Below, in pieces: positions 1 to 7,437 of a stretch of DNA of 64,000 nt. Source of the DNA: Labedella endophytica (GTDB taxonomy: Bacteria > Actinomycetota > Actinomycetes > Actinomycetales > Microbacteriaceae); contig NZ_RZGZ01000006.1 in the NCBI RefSeq assembly GCF_003990045.1, positions 1-64,000 of the forward strand, written 5' to 3'. A model generated the notes under the pieces. That model searched no databases. It was not told where the DNA came from and saw only the letters and a list, made by a program, of their open reading frames with translations. The position numbers were made by a program, and so were the translations under genes. Numbering within the stretch: the stretch's first letter is position 1; every line of letters starts with the position of its first letter.

Positions 1-4
1 TGGG

Positions 5-245
5 CCTCGCCGTCTGGTGCCCTCCGGGCCCGGGGAGAGGAACCCGCCTAGTCCTCGCGGAGTTCCGCCGGCTGGGCGAGCGTGCCTCGCTGTCTGGTGC
101 CCTCCGGGCCCCAGTGAGAGGAACCCACTTAGTCCTCGCGCAACTCTGCCGGCTGGGCGAGCGTGCCTCGCTGTCTGGTGCCCTCCGGGCTCGGGGAGAG
201 GAACCCGCCTAGTCCTCGCGCAACTCCGCCGGCTGGACCAGCGGG
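5..245. repeat. Three tandem degenerate copies of an ~80-bp unit
   Basis: Copies begin at about 5, 85 and 166 (period 80-81 bp) and differ at a handful of positions. On the minus strand each copy carries a segment that reads QPAELRED followed by a stop codon (TAG or TAA), which is exactly the C-terminus of the SGNH hydrolase gene ending at 209. The array therefore looks like serial duplication of the 3' end of that gene plus about 50 bp of downstream sequence. Further copies may lie left of the window edge. Each unit also contains a small inverted repeat (gcgag-cgtgc-ctcgc). No function is known to me. Confidence 0.85.
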
Positions 246-1033
246 CCCGCGATCGGCCTCTTGGCCGTGATCGCGTCGCCGGAGGACTGGTGCCGAACAC
301 GTCGGACGACCCAGGGGACGAGGTATTCCCGAGCCCACTGCAGGTCGTCGCTGCGGACGTCGCGACGCGAGCGCTCCGGGTACGGTTCCGGTCGCATGGG
401 TTCGAGAGTGTTCGGCACGTCGAGAGCCTCGAGGACCATGCGGGCGACCGTGTGGTGGCCGATCGCGTTGAGGTGCAGCCGGTCCGGTGCCCACATGCGC
501 TGGTCCTGGATGTCGGTCAGCGCCCACTGGTCCGCGACGATGCAGTCGAACTGGGAAGCGACGCTGCGGATGTTCTCGTTGTAGATGGCGACCTTGCCGC
601 GGATGCCGCGGAACACGGGGGAGAAGCCGACGTCCACACCGGTGAAGACCACGATCGTCGCCCGATCGGCGGCGAGCCGTTCGATCGCCGTCTGGAACTT
701 GGCGGCGATCTCGTCGGGGTCGGATCCCGGGCGGAGCACGTCGTTCCCGCCGGCGGAGATGGTGATGAGATCGGGCCGCAGCTGCACGGCCGGTTCGATC
801 TGCTCGTCCATGATCTGCTGGATGAGCTTGCCACGCACAGCGAGGTTCGCGTAGCGGAAGCGCTCATTTCCTGCCGCCAGCACCTCAGCCACACGGTCGG
901 CCCACCCGCGGTTACCGCCGGGCGAGTTGGGCTCGGGGTCGCCGATCCCCTCGGTGAACGAGTCTCCGATGGCCACATAGCGAGACCACGGGTGGAGTGT
1001 GTCGTCCCCGGTGTCGTCTCCTGCTTCCTGCAC
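209..1033 (-). CDS. SGNH/GDSL-family hydrolase (esterase/lipase type)
   Basis: 274-residue predicted serine esterase of the SGNH hydrolase fold; substrate unknown. Visible blocks: GDSFTEG near residues 23-29 (nucleophile Ser in block I), GGND at about 95-98 (block III, oxyanion Asn) and DRLHLN at about 184-189 (block V Asp and His). No signal peptide is seen, so a cytoplasmic location is inferred. I chose the GTG at 1033 because a perfect AGGAGG lies 5 nt upstream; an in-frame GTG at 1078 would add 15 poorly conserved residues. The last residues (VQPAELRED) are encoded by the final copy of the tandem repeat. Transcribed divergently from the helicase at 1126. Family call is firm, biological role is not. 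Confidence 0.88.
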   Translation of the reverse strand: MQEAGDDTGDDTLHPWSRYVAIGDSFTEGIGDPEPNSPGGNRGWADRVAEVLAAGNERFRYANLAVRGKLIQQIMDEQIEPAVQLRPDLITISAGGNDVLRPGSDPDEIAAKFQTAIERLAADRATIVVFTGVDVGFSPVFRGIRGKVAIYNENIRSVASQFDCIVADQWALTDIQDQRMWAPDRLHLNAIGHHTVARMVLEALDVPNTLEPMRPEPYPERSRRDVRSDDLQWAREYLVPWVVRRVRHQSSGDAITAKRPIAGPLVQPAELRED

Positions 1034-1112
1034 GGCGTCCTCCTCAGGGGTGCGATCCGACCAGCGTACCCACAGCACCGGTCGCCTGACCGCGAGCGTC
1101 GGCCGCGTCGTC

Positions 1113-1118
1113 TAGGGT
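1113..1118 (+). promoter_or_regulatory. -10 element (TAGGGT) for the helicase, leaderless type
   Basis: TAGGGT ends 7 nt before the GTG at 1126, so the transcription start probably coincides with the start codon. No Shine-Dalgarno sequence precedes the GTG. Inferred from spacing only. Confidence 0.5.
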
Positions 1119-1125
1119 ACTTCGA

Positions 1126-2949
1126 GTGGATGCGGACGGGACGACGGAGGGCGGCGAGACCGGACCGCGGATCGGAACCGCGGCCGCCGAGCACCTCTCG
1201 CCGGCCTTCCCGGAACGCGCGGCCTGGGGGACGGTCAGCAAGCTCCGAGCATGGCAGGCGGAGGCGATCGACGCCTACTTCGCCTCCGAACCGCGCGACT
1301 TCTTGGCGGCGGCGACACCGGGCGCGGGGAAGACGACCTTCGCCCTGCGGCTCGCGGCCGAGCTGTTGTCGCGCCGTACCGTCGATCGGGTCACGGTGGT
1401 GGCTCCGACCGAGCACCTCAAGAAGCAGTGGGCCGAGGCAGCGCATCGCGCGGGCATCCGTCTCGATCCCGAGTTCACGAACCGCGCGGGTGCGGTCGGC
1501 CGCCATTACCACGGCGTCGTCGTCACGTATGCGCAGGTCGCGATGCGCGCGGCGCTGCATCAGGATCTGACCGCGTCGTCCCGCACTCTCGTCATCCTCG
1601 ACGAGGTGCACCACGGCGGAGACGCGCTCAGCTGGGGCGACGCGATCCGCGAGGCGTTCGGACCGGCCGTCCGTCGGCTCTCTCTCACGGGTACTCCGTT
1701 CCGCTCCGACACCGCTCCCATCCCGTTCGTGACGTACCAGCCCGACCGAGAGGGCATCAGGACATCCGTCACCGACTACGACTACGGCTACGGACGTGCC
1801 CTCGCCGACGGTGTGGTCCGACCGGTGATCTTCATGGTCTACGCCGGCCACATGCGCTGGCGCACGAGCACCGGCGACGAGATGGAGGCGCGGCTCGGTG
1901 AGGGCAACACGAAGGACATCACCTCGCAGGCATGGCGCACGGCGCTCGACCCGGCAGGGGAGTGGATCCCGTCGGTGCTGCGGGCGGCGGACCGCAGGCT
2001 GACCGAGGTCCGACACGGGGTGCCGGACGCGGGTGGCCTCGTGATCGCCACCGACCACTTCGCGGCCAAGGGCTACGCGGCCATCCTCGAACGTCTGACG
2101 GGGGAGTCACCCACTGTCGTCCTCTCCGACGATGCCGAGGCGAGCTCGAAGATCGACTCCTTCTCCAGCGGGACCGGTCGGTGGCTCGTCGCCGTCCGGA
2201 TGGTGAGCGAGGGCGTCGACGTGCCGCGGCTCTCGGTCGGCGTCTACGCCACGTCCGCTTCCACCCCGCTGTTCTTCGCTCAGGCCATCGGCCGTTTCGT
2301 GCGCGCCCGGCGGCGTGGGGAGACCGCGAGCGTCTTCCTCCCGAACGTCCCGCAGCTCATGAACCTCGCGTCCGAACTCGAACGCGTGCGCGATCACGCC
2401 CTCGATCGGCGACCGGACCCGAATGCCGAAGGCGACTTGTGGAACCCCGAGGACGCGATGGTCGGTGAGGCGAACCGGTCGGACAAGGCGTCGGATTCGC
2501 TCATGGCGGAGTTCAGTTTCGAGGCGATCGCCTCGGATGCCACGTTCGATCGTGTGGTCTTCGACGGTGACGAGTTCGGCTCCTACGCCGTGCCGGGTAC
2601 CGAGGAGGAGCTCGATTTCATCGGGCTCCCCGGAATCCTGGAGCCCGATCAGGTCCACGAGTTGCTCACCCAGCGGCACCAACGCCAGGCGCGTCGCATC
2701 GACAACAAGGTGAAGCAGCAGCCGCCGCCTGACGACGCACCGCCGCCCGCCCTCTACCGGACGTTGAAGGAGCAGCGGAGTCTGCTCAACAGCCTCGTCG
2801 GGCTGTACGCGAAGAGCACGAACCAACCACACGGTCTCGTGCATGCGGAGCTTCGCCGCGTCTGCGGGGGCCCAGCCGTCGCACAGGCGAGCGTGACGCA
2901 ACTGCAGCAACGTATCGACTACCTGCGCCGCCGCCTCGGCTCCCACTGA
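1126..2949 (+). CDS. Superfamily 2 DEAD/DEAH-box helicase
   Basis: 607-residue predicted ATP-dependent helicase or translocase. Motif I ATPGAGKT at about 63-70, motif II DEVHH at about 159-163, motif III-like LTGTPFR at about 187-193, and a motif VI-like QAIGRFVRARRRG near residues 385-397. The layout resembles the SSL2/type-III-restriction-like helicases that are widespread as single genes in Microbacteriaceae. The C-terminal third is charged and has no recognised domain. It starts with GTG directly behind a -10 element. No methylase or nuclease partner is adjacent, so a restriction role is not supported; DNA repair is possible but unproven. Confidence 0.85.
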   Translation: MDADGTTEGGETGPRIGTAAAEHLSPAFPERAAWGTVSKLRAWQAEAIDAYFASEPRDFLAAATPGAGKTTFALRLAAELLSRRTVDRVTVVAPTEHLKKQWAEAAHRAGIRLDPEFTNRAGAVGRHYHGVVVTYAQVAMRAALHQDLTASSRTLVILDEVHHGGDALSWGDAIREAFGPAVRRLSLTGTPFRSDTAPIPFVTYQPDREGIRTSVTDYDYGYGRALADGVVRPVIFMVYAGHMRWRTSTGDEMEARLGEGNTKDITSQAWRTALDPAGEWIPSVLRAADRRLTEVRHGVPDAGGLVIATDHFAAKGYAAILERLTGESPTVVLSDDAEASSKIDSFSSGTGRWLVAVRMVSEGVDVPRLSVGVYATSASTPLFFAQAIGRFVRARRRGETASVFLPNVPQLMNLASELERVRDHALDRRPDPNAEGDLWNPEDAMVGEANRSDKASDSLMAEFSFEAIASDATFDRVVFDGDEFGSYAVPGTEEELDFIGLPGILEPDQVHELLTQRHQRQARRIDNKVKQQPPPDDAPPPALYRTLKEQRSLLNSLVGLYAKSTNQPHGLVHAELRRVCGGPAVAQASVTQLQQRIDYLRRRLGSH

Positions 2950-3032
2950 GCATCGCGTCCCACAGCCGTCCAGTGGCACTCAGGAGTGTGTGCGGCGGCG
3001 CAGACGAGTGACGCACCGCGATCTGCCGGGCA

Positions 3033-3052
3033 CCCTTCGACAGGCTCAGGGA
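3033..3052 (-). repeat. Copy of the intergenic repeat TCCCTGAGCCTGTCGAAGGG
   Basis: Exact match to the 20-mer on the minus strand. Three related copies lie at 7165-7185, 7233-7252 and 7301-7321. All are intergenic. Similar sequences are common between genes in high-GC actinobacteria; function unknown. Confidence 0.75.
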
Positions 3053-3106
3053 CGGAGTTGGAGCGGTGACGGGACCGGCGAGCCCCCGGGGCCCAACGCG
3101 GATCCT

Positions 3107-3181
3107 CACGGGTGACGAGGTGACTATCGGACGTGGTCATCACGGCGATGGGCACGGGAGACGAGGCGACTATCGGACGTG
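3107..3181. repeat. 29-bp direct repeat, two copies
   Basis: Copies at 3107-3135 and 3153-3181 differ at two positions and are separated by 17 bp. Each ends in gactatcggacgtg. Only two copies exist, so this is not a CRISPR array. Confidence 0.75.
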
Positions 3182-3245
3182 TATCCAGCACCTGCCATCG
3201 AGTACCTGACCCGAAGTCTGCCGCGGCGCTAAAGAACACAACACG

Positions 3246-3277
3246 AAAAGGCCCGGATCGCAATGATCCGGGCCTTT
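3246..3277 (-). terminator. Rho-independent terminator of tRNA-Leu
   Basis: Perfect 13-bp stem (3247-3259 with 3265-3277) and 5-nt loop. On the minus strand it ends in a TTTT run, immediately downstream of the tRNA. Confidence 0.9.
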
Positions 3278-3286
3278 CAACTCACG

Positions 3287-3373
3287 TGCGCGAGGGGGGA
3301 CTTGAACCCCCACGCCCATTAATAGGGCACTAGCACCTCAAGCTAGCGCGTCTGCCAATTCCGCCACCCGCGC
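3287..3373 (-). tRNA. tRNA-Leu(GAG)
   Basis: 87 nt on the minus strand. The acceptor stem GCGCGGG pairs with CTCGCGC, the anticodon loop is TTGAGGT (anticodon GAG, reads CUC/CUU), there is a long class II variable arm, and the T-loop is GTTCAAG. The 3' CCA is not encoded (A-C-G follows the stem), unlike the other two tRNA genes in this window. A terminator lies 9 nt downstream. Confidence 0.95.
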
Positions 3374-3460
3374 GAGTTGTTTCGGCCCCCATGTTCGGGC
3401 GCCGAGAAACGACGATAGCACGGATTCGGACGTGGTTTTCACACCCCCGAATCCAGCGGG

Positions 3461-3466
3461 TAGCGT
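3461..3466 (+). promoter_or_regulatory. -10 element (TAGCGT) for the M20 peptidase, leaderless type
   Basis: Ends 6 nt before the ATG at 3473, with no Shine-Dalgarno sequence between. Confidence 0.45.
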
Positions 3467-3472
3467 GGTTGC

Positions 3473-4801
3473 ATGGTCACCCCTTCGAACGACACCGCGA
3501 CGACCGGGCTCGAGTCCGACGAGACGGTCGGCGTCGCCCGCGATCTCATCCGCTTCGACACGACGAACTACGGGGAGGGCAAGGCCAAGCCCGAGCGGGA
3601 GGCCGCCGAATACGTCGCCGCCTACCTCCGGGAGCTCGGCCTCGAGCCCGAACTCATCGACGCCGCCCCCGGCCGCACGAGCGTCGTCGCCCGCGTGGCG
3701 GGACGCAATCAGGACAAGCCGGCCCTCGTGGTGCACGGACACCTCGACGTCGTCCCGGCCGATCCCGCCAACTGGTCGGTCGATCCGTTCGCCGGCGAGA
3801 TCCGTGACGGCATGCTGTGGGGCCGAGGCGCCGTCGACATGAAGAACATGGATGCCATGATCCTCACGGCGGTCGCCGAGCTGCTGCGGGCGGGCGAGGC
3901 CCCCGAGCGTGATCTCGTGCTCGCATTCTTCTCCGACGAGGAGAACGGCGGTGTCTTCGGTTCGCAGCACATCGTGAAGACCCGGCCGGAGCTGTTCGAC
4001 GGCGCGACCGAGGCCATCAGCGAGGTGGGCGGGTACTCCATCACCGTCGGTGGACGCCGGGCGTACTTGATGCAGACGGCCGAGAAGTCCCTCGTGTGGA
4101 TCCGGTTGCGCGCGCGCGGTGTGGCGGCCCACGGGTCCCGAGTGATCGAGGACAACGCCGTCACGAAGCTCGCGGTCGCGATCGCGGCCATCGGTCGCAC
4201 CGAGTGGCCGATCCGCCTCACGGAGACGACGACGGCGCTCATCGCCGAACTCGCGGAGATCCTGGACGTCGACCCCGAGGTCACCGGGCCGGACGAGATC
4301 GCCATCGCGACCGGAACGGCGGCCGGGTTCATCCGGGCATCCCTGCGTACGACGAGCAACCCGACTCTCCTCGAGGCCGGTTACAAGCACAACGTGATCC
4401 CCGACGTCGCCACGGCGCTCGTGGACATCCGGACATTGCCGGGGGAGGAGGACGGCGTCCTCGAGCAGATCCGCGAGATCGTCGGAGAGGACATCGAGAT
4501 CGAGATCGTCCAGCAGGACATCGGACTCGAGACGCCCTTCGTCGGCCCGCTCATCGATGCGGCGGTCGCGACGCTCGTCGCGCACGACCCCGAGGCGGTC
4601 GTGCTGCCCTATATGCTCTCCGGGGGGACCGACAACAAGGCGCTCTCGAGGCTCGGCATCACGGGCTACGGGTTCGCGCCGCTCCGCCTGCCGGAGGACG
4701 TCGATTTCCCCGCGATGTTCCACGGGGTGGACGAGAGGGTCCCGCTCGAATCGCTCGTCTTCGGGCGACGAGTCCTCGCGGATCTGTTCCGTACGTACTG
4801 A
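3473..4801 (+). CDS. M20 family metallopeptidase (DapE/ArgE-like)
   Basis: 442-residue predicted dinuclear zinc amidohydrolase. HGHLD at 88-92 supplies the first metal His and catalytic Asp, GRGAVDMK at 117-124 the bridging Asp, and SDEENGG at about 154-160 the catalytic base Glu pair. A late GGTDNK motif fits the C-terminal metal His/Asp region. Length is normal. Position just upstream of uppP matches the mycobacterial gene annotated dapE2, but true succinyl-diaminopimelate desuccinylase activity is not implied; such enzymes are often dipeptidases or deacylases. uppP starts 18 bp downstream, so the two are likely co-transcribed. Confidence 0.88.
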   Translation: MVTPSNDTATTGLESDETVGVARDLIRFDTTNYGEGKAKPEREAAEYVAAYLRELGLEPELIDAAPGRTSVVARVAGRNQDKPALVVHGHLDVVPADPANWSVDPFAGEIRDGMLWGRGAVDMKNMDAMILTAVAELLRAGEAPERDLVLAFFSDEENGGVFGSQHIVKTRPELFDGATEAISEVGGYSITVGGRRAYLMQTAEKSLVWIRLRARGVAAHGSRVIEDNAVTKLAVAIAAIGRTEWPIRLTETTTALIAELAEILDVDPEVTGPDEIAIATGTAAGFIRASLRTTSNPTLLEAGYKHNVIPDVATALVDIRTLPGEEDGVLEQIREIVGEDIEIEIVQQDIGLETPFVGPLIDAAVATLVAHDPEAVVLPYMLSGGTDNKALSRLGITGYGFAPLRLPEDVDFPAMFHGVDERVPLESLVFGRRVLADLFRTY

Positions 4802-4819
4802 CCGTCAGGAGAGCCCCGA

Positions 4820-5674
4820 GTGGACTTCGTCAACGCGATCATCCTGGGCCTCGTCCAGGGTCTCACCGAGTTCCTTCCGATCTCCTCGAGCGCGCACCTG
4901 CGGATCGTCGGCGAATTCCTCGGCACGGGGGAGGACCCGGGCGCCCGCTTCACGGCCATCACCCAGATCGGCACGGAACTCGCCGTCGTGATCTTCTTCT
5001 GGCGAGACATCGTGCGGATCATCGGGGCCTGGTTCCGCTCTCTCGCCGGTCGCGTGCCGCGGAACGATCCGGACGCGCGGATGGGGTGGCTGATCATCAT
5101 CGGATCCGTCCCGATCGTCGTCCTGGGACTCGCCTTCCAGGACCAGATCGAGACCACGTTCCGCTCGCTGTGGTTCATCGCCGGCACCCTGATCGGCTTC
5201 GGAATCCTGCTGGGGATCGCGGACTACGTCGGCGCGAAGCGTCGCGAGCTGGGCGAGATCACCTACCCCCACGGAATCGTCTACGGCTTCGCTCAGGCGC
5301 TCGCGCTCATCCCCGGCGTCTCCCGGTCGGGCGGAACCATCACCGCCGGACTCTTCCTCGGCTACACGCGGGAGGCGGCGGCGCGATACGCGTTCCTGCT
5401 CGCGATCCCCGCGGTGTTCGGTAGCGGCCTCTACCAGATCGCGAAGTCGGTCGCCGATCCCTGCGTCGAGGGGTCGAGCGGGTGCCTCCCCGAGGTCTAC
5501 GGCCCCCTGGAGACCCTCGTCGCCACGGTCATCGCCTTCGTCGTGGCGCTCGTCGTCATCAAGTTCTTCATGCAGTACATCTCGAGGCGTTCCTTCCTGC
5601 CCTTCGTGGTGTATCGGATCGCGCTCGGCGGCGTGCTCGTCGTGCTTCTCGCGACGGGTGCCATCCAGGCGTGA
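4820..5674 (+). CDS. uppP: Undecaprenyl-diphosphate phosphatase
   Basis: 284-residue polytopic membrane protein of the BacA/UppP family. It dephosphorylates undecaprenyl pyrophosphate so the lipid carrier can be reused for peptidoglycan and other wall polymers. The signature [11 protein letters not shown] at 17-27 carries the catalytic Glu and Ser cluster, and GVSRSGGT in the second half contains the conserved Arg. About seven to eight hydrophobic segments are visible. GTG start with AGGAG about 9 nt upstream. It follows the M20 peptidase by 18 bp. The window also holds uppS, which makes the same carrier. Confidence 0.95.
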   Translation: MDFVNAIILGLVQGLTEFLPISSSAHLRIVGEFLGTGEDPGARFTAITQIGTELAVVIFFWRDIVRIIGAWFRSLAGRVPRNDPDARMGWLIIIGSVPIVVLGLAFQDQIETTFRSLWFIAGTLIGFGILLGIADYVGAKRRELGEITYPHGIVYGFAQALALIPGVSRSGGTITAGLFLGYTREAAARYAFLLAIPAVFGSGLYQIAKSVADPCVEGSSGCLPEVYGPLETLVATVIAFVVALVVIKFFMQYISRRSFLPFVVYRIALGGVLVVLLATGAIQA

Positions 5675-5716
5675 GTCCGGCCCGCCGGCATGGTCCGGAG
5701 GGCGCTGCTGCTCGCT

Positions 5717-5722
5717 TAGGCT
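5717..5722 (+). promoter_or_regulatory. -10 element (TAGGCT) for mshC, leaderless type
   Basis: Ends 6 nt before the ATG at 5729. The purine run gagggg that follows is too close to the ATG to act as a normal ribosome binding site. Confidence 0.5.
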
Positions 5723-5728
5723 GAGGGG

Positions 5729-7036
5729 ATGCGTGCTTGGCCCCGTCCCGATGTCCCCGTCGTCTCCGGCGCGGCGTGCGCGCCCCTCCTGCACGACACT
5801 GCGAGCGACCGGCTCGTCGAGGTCCACACAGGCGACACGGCTCGGTTGTACGTCTGCGGCATCACCCCGTACGACGCGACCCACATCGGACACGCGTCCA
5901 CGTACCTCGCGTTCGACACCCTGCAGCGGATGTGGCTCGATGCCGGACTCGAGGTGCACTACGCCCAGAACATCACCGACGTGGACGACCCTCTACTGGA
6001 GCGCGCGGCCGAGCGCGGTGTCGACTGGCGCGACCTCGCGTCCGAGCAGATCGAGCTCTTCCGCGCGGACATGACGGCGCTCCGGGTCCTTCCGCCTCAG
6101 GACTACGTCGCGGTCACGGAGGTCGTCGGTCCGATCGCCGAGGCCGTCGCACGGCTCGAGGAGTCCGGCGTCGGGTACCGCGTGGACACGCCCGAGTCCG
6201 AGGAGGGCGACGACGTCTACTTCGACATCGAGGCGGCCGCTCGCCCCGGCGTCTGGACTCTCGGTTCGGAGAGCGGCTACGACCGGGCGCTCATGGAACG
6301 ACTGAGTGCCGAGCGCGGGGGAGATCCCGATCGGGTCGGGAAGCGTGATCCCCTCGACCCCCTGCTGTGGCGAGCCGCCCGCGCCGGTGAACCGCGGTGG
6401 GAGAGCGTCGTCGGCGCGGGCCGACCGGGCTGGCACATCGAGTGCTCGGTGATCGCCCTCGACCACCTCGGCACCGACGTCACCGTTCAGGGCGGGGGAT
6501 CCGACCTCGTCTTCCCGCATCACGAGATGAGTGCGGCTCACGCGGCGGCGCTGTCCGGCCACCCGCTCGCCAGTGTCTACAGCCACGCAGGGATGGTCGC
6601 TTATCAGGGCGAGAAGATGTCGAAGTCGCTCGGCAATCTCGTGCTCGTGTCCGAGCTCCGCGAGCGAGGCATCGACCCGCGGGCGATCCGTCTCGCCATC
6701 CTGGCCCACCACTACCGGTCCGATTGGGAGTGGACCGACGCGGTGCTCGAGGACGCCCTCGACCGCGTCGCGCGGTGGGAGGCGGGTCTCGGTGGAGGTG
6801 CGTCGAATTCGTCGGCCGAGACGCCAGCGCCGTCGCTCGGCCCGGTGTCGTCGGCCGAGGTGACGGCATCGTCGCTCGAGGTCGTCGAGGCCCTTCGTAC
6901 GGCGCTCCGCAACGACCTCGACACGCCGACGGCGATCGCCGTGATCGACGCCGCGGCCGCATCCGGAGTCGACGACCCGACTCTGCTCGTGCGGTCGATC
7001 GACGCCGTCCTCGGCGTGCCGCTCCGCGTCGCCTAA
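5729..7036 (+). CDS. mshC: L-cysteine:GlcN-Ins ligase of mycothiol synthesis
   Basis: 435-residue ATP-dependent ligase that joins L-cysteine to 1-D-myo-inosityl 2-amino-2-deoxy-alpha-D-glucopyranoside, the third dedicated step of mycothiol biosynthesis. It descends from cysteinyl-tRNA synthetase: zinc Cys at 43, class I HIGH motif within TPYDATHIGHA at 46-56, and KMSKS at about 296-300. It lacks the tRNA-binding C-terminal domain and matches MshC length. The neighbours uppP and PAC2 fit the mycobacterial order. Presence implies mycothiol as the main low-molecular-weight thiol. Downstream is a 15-bp stem hairpin at 7096-7135. Confidence 0.95.
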   Translation: MRAWPRPDVPVVSGAACAPLLHDTASDRLVEVHTGDTARLYVCGITPYDATHIGHASTYLAFDTLQRMWLDAGLEVHYAQNITDVDDPLLERAAERGVDWRDLASEQIELFRADMTALRVLPPQDYVAVTEVVGPIAEAVARLEESGVGYRVDTPESEEGDDVYFDIEAAARPGVWTLGSESGYDRALMERLSAERGGDPDRVGKRDPLDPLLWRAARAGEPRWESVVGAGRPGWHIECSVIALDHLGTDVTVQGGGSDLVFPHHEMSAAHAAALSGHPLASVYSHAGMVAYQGEKMSKSLGNLVLVSELRERGIDPRAIRLAILAHHYRSDWEWTDAVLEDALDRVARWEAGLGGGASNSSAETPAPSLGPVSSAEVTASSLEVVEALRTALRNDLDTPTAIAVIDAAAASGVDDPTLLVRSIDAVLGVPLRVA

Positions 7037-7095
7037 ACTCGGTCTCGTCCGCACCCCTCCCGCTCCGTCCCGCGCCCCGGCCGAGGGCGCAAGTG

Positions 7096-7135
7096 CGGCT
7101 CGAGGGCGCCAGGTAGACGTGGCGCCCTCGAGCCG
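7096..7135. terminator. Hairpin downstream of mshC
   Basis: Perfect 15-bp arms at 7096-7110 and 7121-7135 around a 10-nt loop. There is no T-tract. A third partial copy of the arm (ggcgccctcg) follows at 7141-7150. Confidence 0.6.
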
Positions 7136-7164
7136 GATGTGGCGCCCTCGTCGACCCTGCCCTG

Positions 7165-7185
7165 GTGCCTGAGCGTGTCGACGGG
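7165..7185 (+). repeat. Degenerate copy of intergenic 20-mer
   Basis: Reads gcctgagcgtgtcgacggg; two mismatches to the consensus seen at 3033. Confidence 0.55.
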
Positions 7186-7232
7186 TGCCGGGCATCTCTC
7201 GCCCGAGCCCTGTCCCGACGACGCGCTTCTCG

Positions 7233-7252
7233 TTCCCGAGCCTGTCGAAGGG
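7233..7252 (+). repeat. Copy of intergenic 20-mer
   Basis: Reads TTCCCGAGCCTGTCGAAGGG and continues into sequence shared with the copy at 7301. Confidence 0.7.
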
Positions 7253-7300
7253 TACCGACCGCCTCGGAATGGAGACACGTTCCGGGCACGGAACCCGTCG

Positions 7301-7321
7301 GTCCCTGAGCTTGTCGAAGGG
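7301..7321 (+). repeat. Copy of intergenic 20-mer
   Basis: Reads TCCCTGAGCTTGTCGAAGGG after a leading G; the flanking 3' sequence matches the copy at 7233. Confidence 0.7.
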
Positions 7322-7408
7322 CATTGACCACCTCGGATCGGATGTCGACCTGTCATCCACAGGTGGGATTCGACGGAGAAACTGACTCCTTTTACGGATA
7401 CCGTCCGA

Positions 7409-7431
7409 ATGTCGGTGGTGTGCTGTTCACT
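7409..7431 (+). promoter_or_regulatory. Candidate PafBC-dependent (RecA-NDp-type) promoter for the HNH gene
   Basis: ATGTCGGTG, 8 nt, then TTCACT, followed after 6 nt by the ATG at 7438. The mycobacterial DNA-damage promoter consensus is TTGTCRGTG-N8-TANNNT. The match is 8 of 9 in the upstream box with exact spacing, and a weaker -10. The regulator genes pafB and pafC are at 13943-15974. Seen in sequence plus known consensus; activity is inferred. Confidence 0.5.
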
Positions 7432-7437
7432 AGACGT

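Larger units (their letters stand above)
2950..3246. other. Intergenic stretch with short repeats, no gene seen
   Basis: About 300 bp without a convincing coding frame. It holds one copy of an intergenic repeat at 3033-3052 and a 29-bp direct repeat at 3107-3135 and 3153-3181. A tRNA terminator follows it. Confidence 0.6.
7136..7408. other. Repeat-rich intergenic region, no gene seen
   Basis: Between the mshC hairpin and the DUF222 promoter. It contains three copies of the intergenic 20-mer; the second and third extend into a longer shared unit of about 37 bp ending in accgcctcgga / accacctcgga. A small acctgt-catcc-acaggt hairpin lies at about 7349-7365. Confidence 0.6.

Noticed and set aside
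129-527. Minus-strand frame ending in AQPAELRED inside the tandem repeat
   Set aside because: It runs out of frame through the SGNH hydrolase gene; only the repeat gives it the same ending.
5-3181. CRISPR array
   Set aside because: Repeat units are adjacent without spacers (5-245) or present only twice (3107-3181), and no cas genes occur.
7324-7437. Upstream ATG start for the DUF222/HNH gene
   Set aside because: It would translate through the candidate promoter and intergenic repeats; the ATG at 7438 fits promoter spacing.
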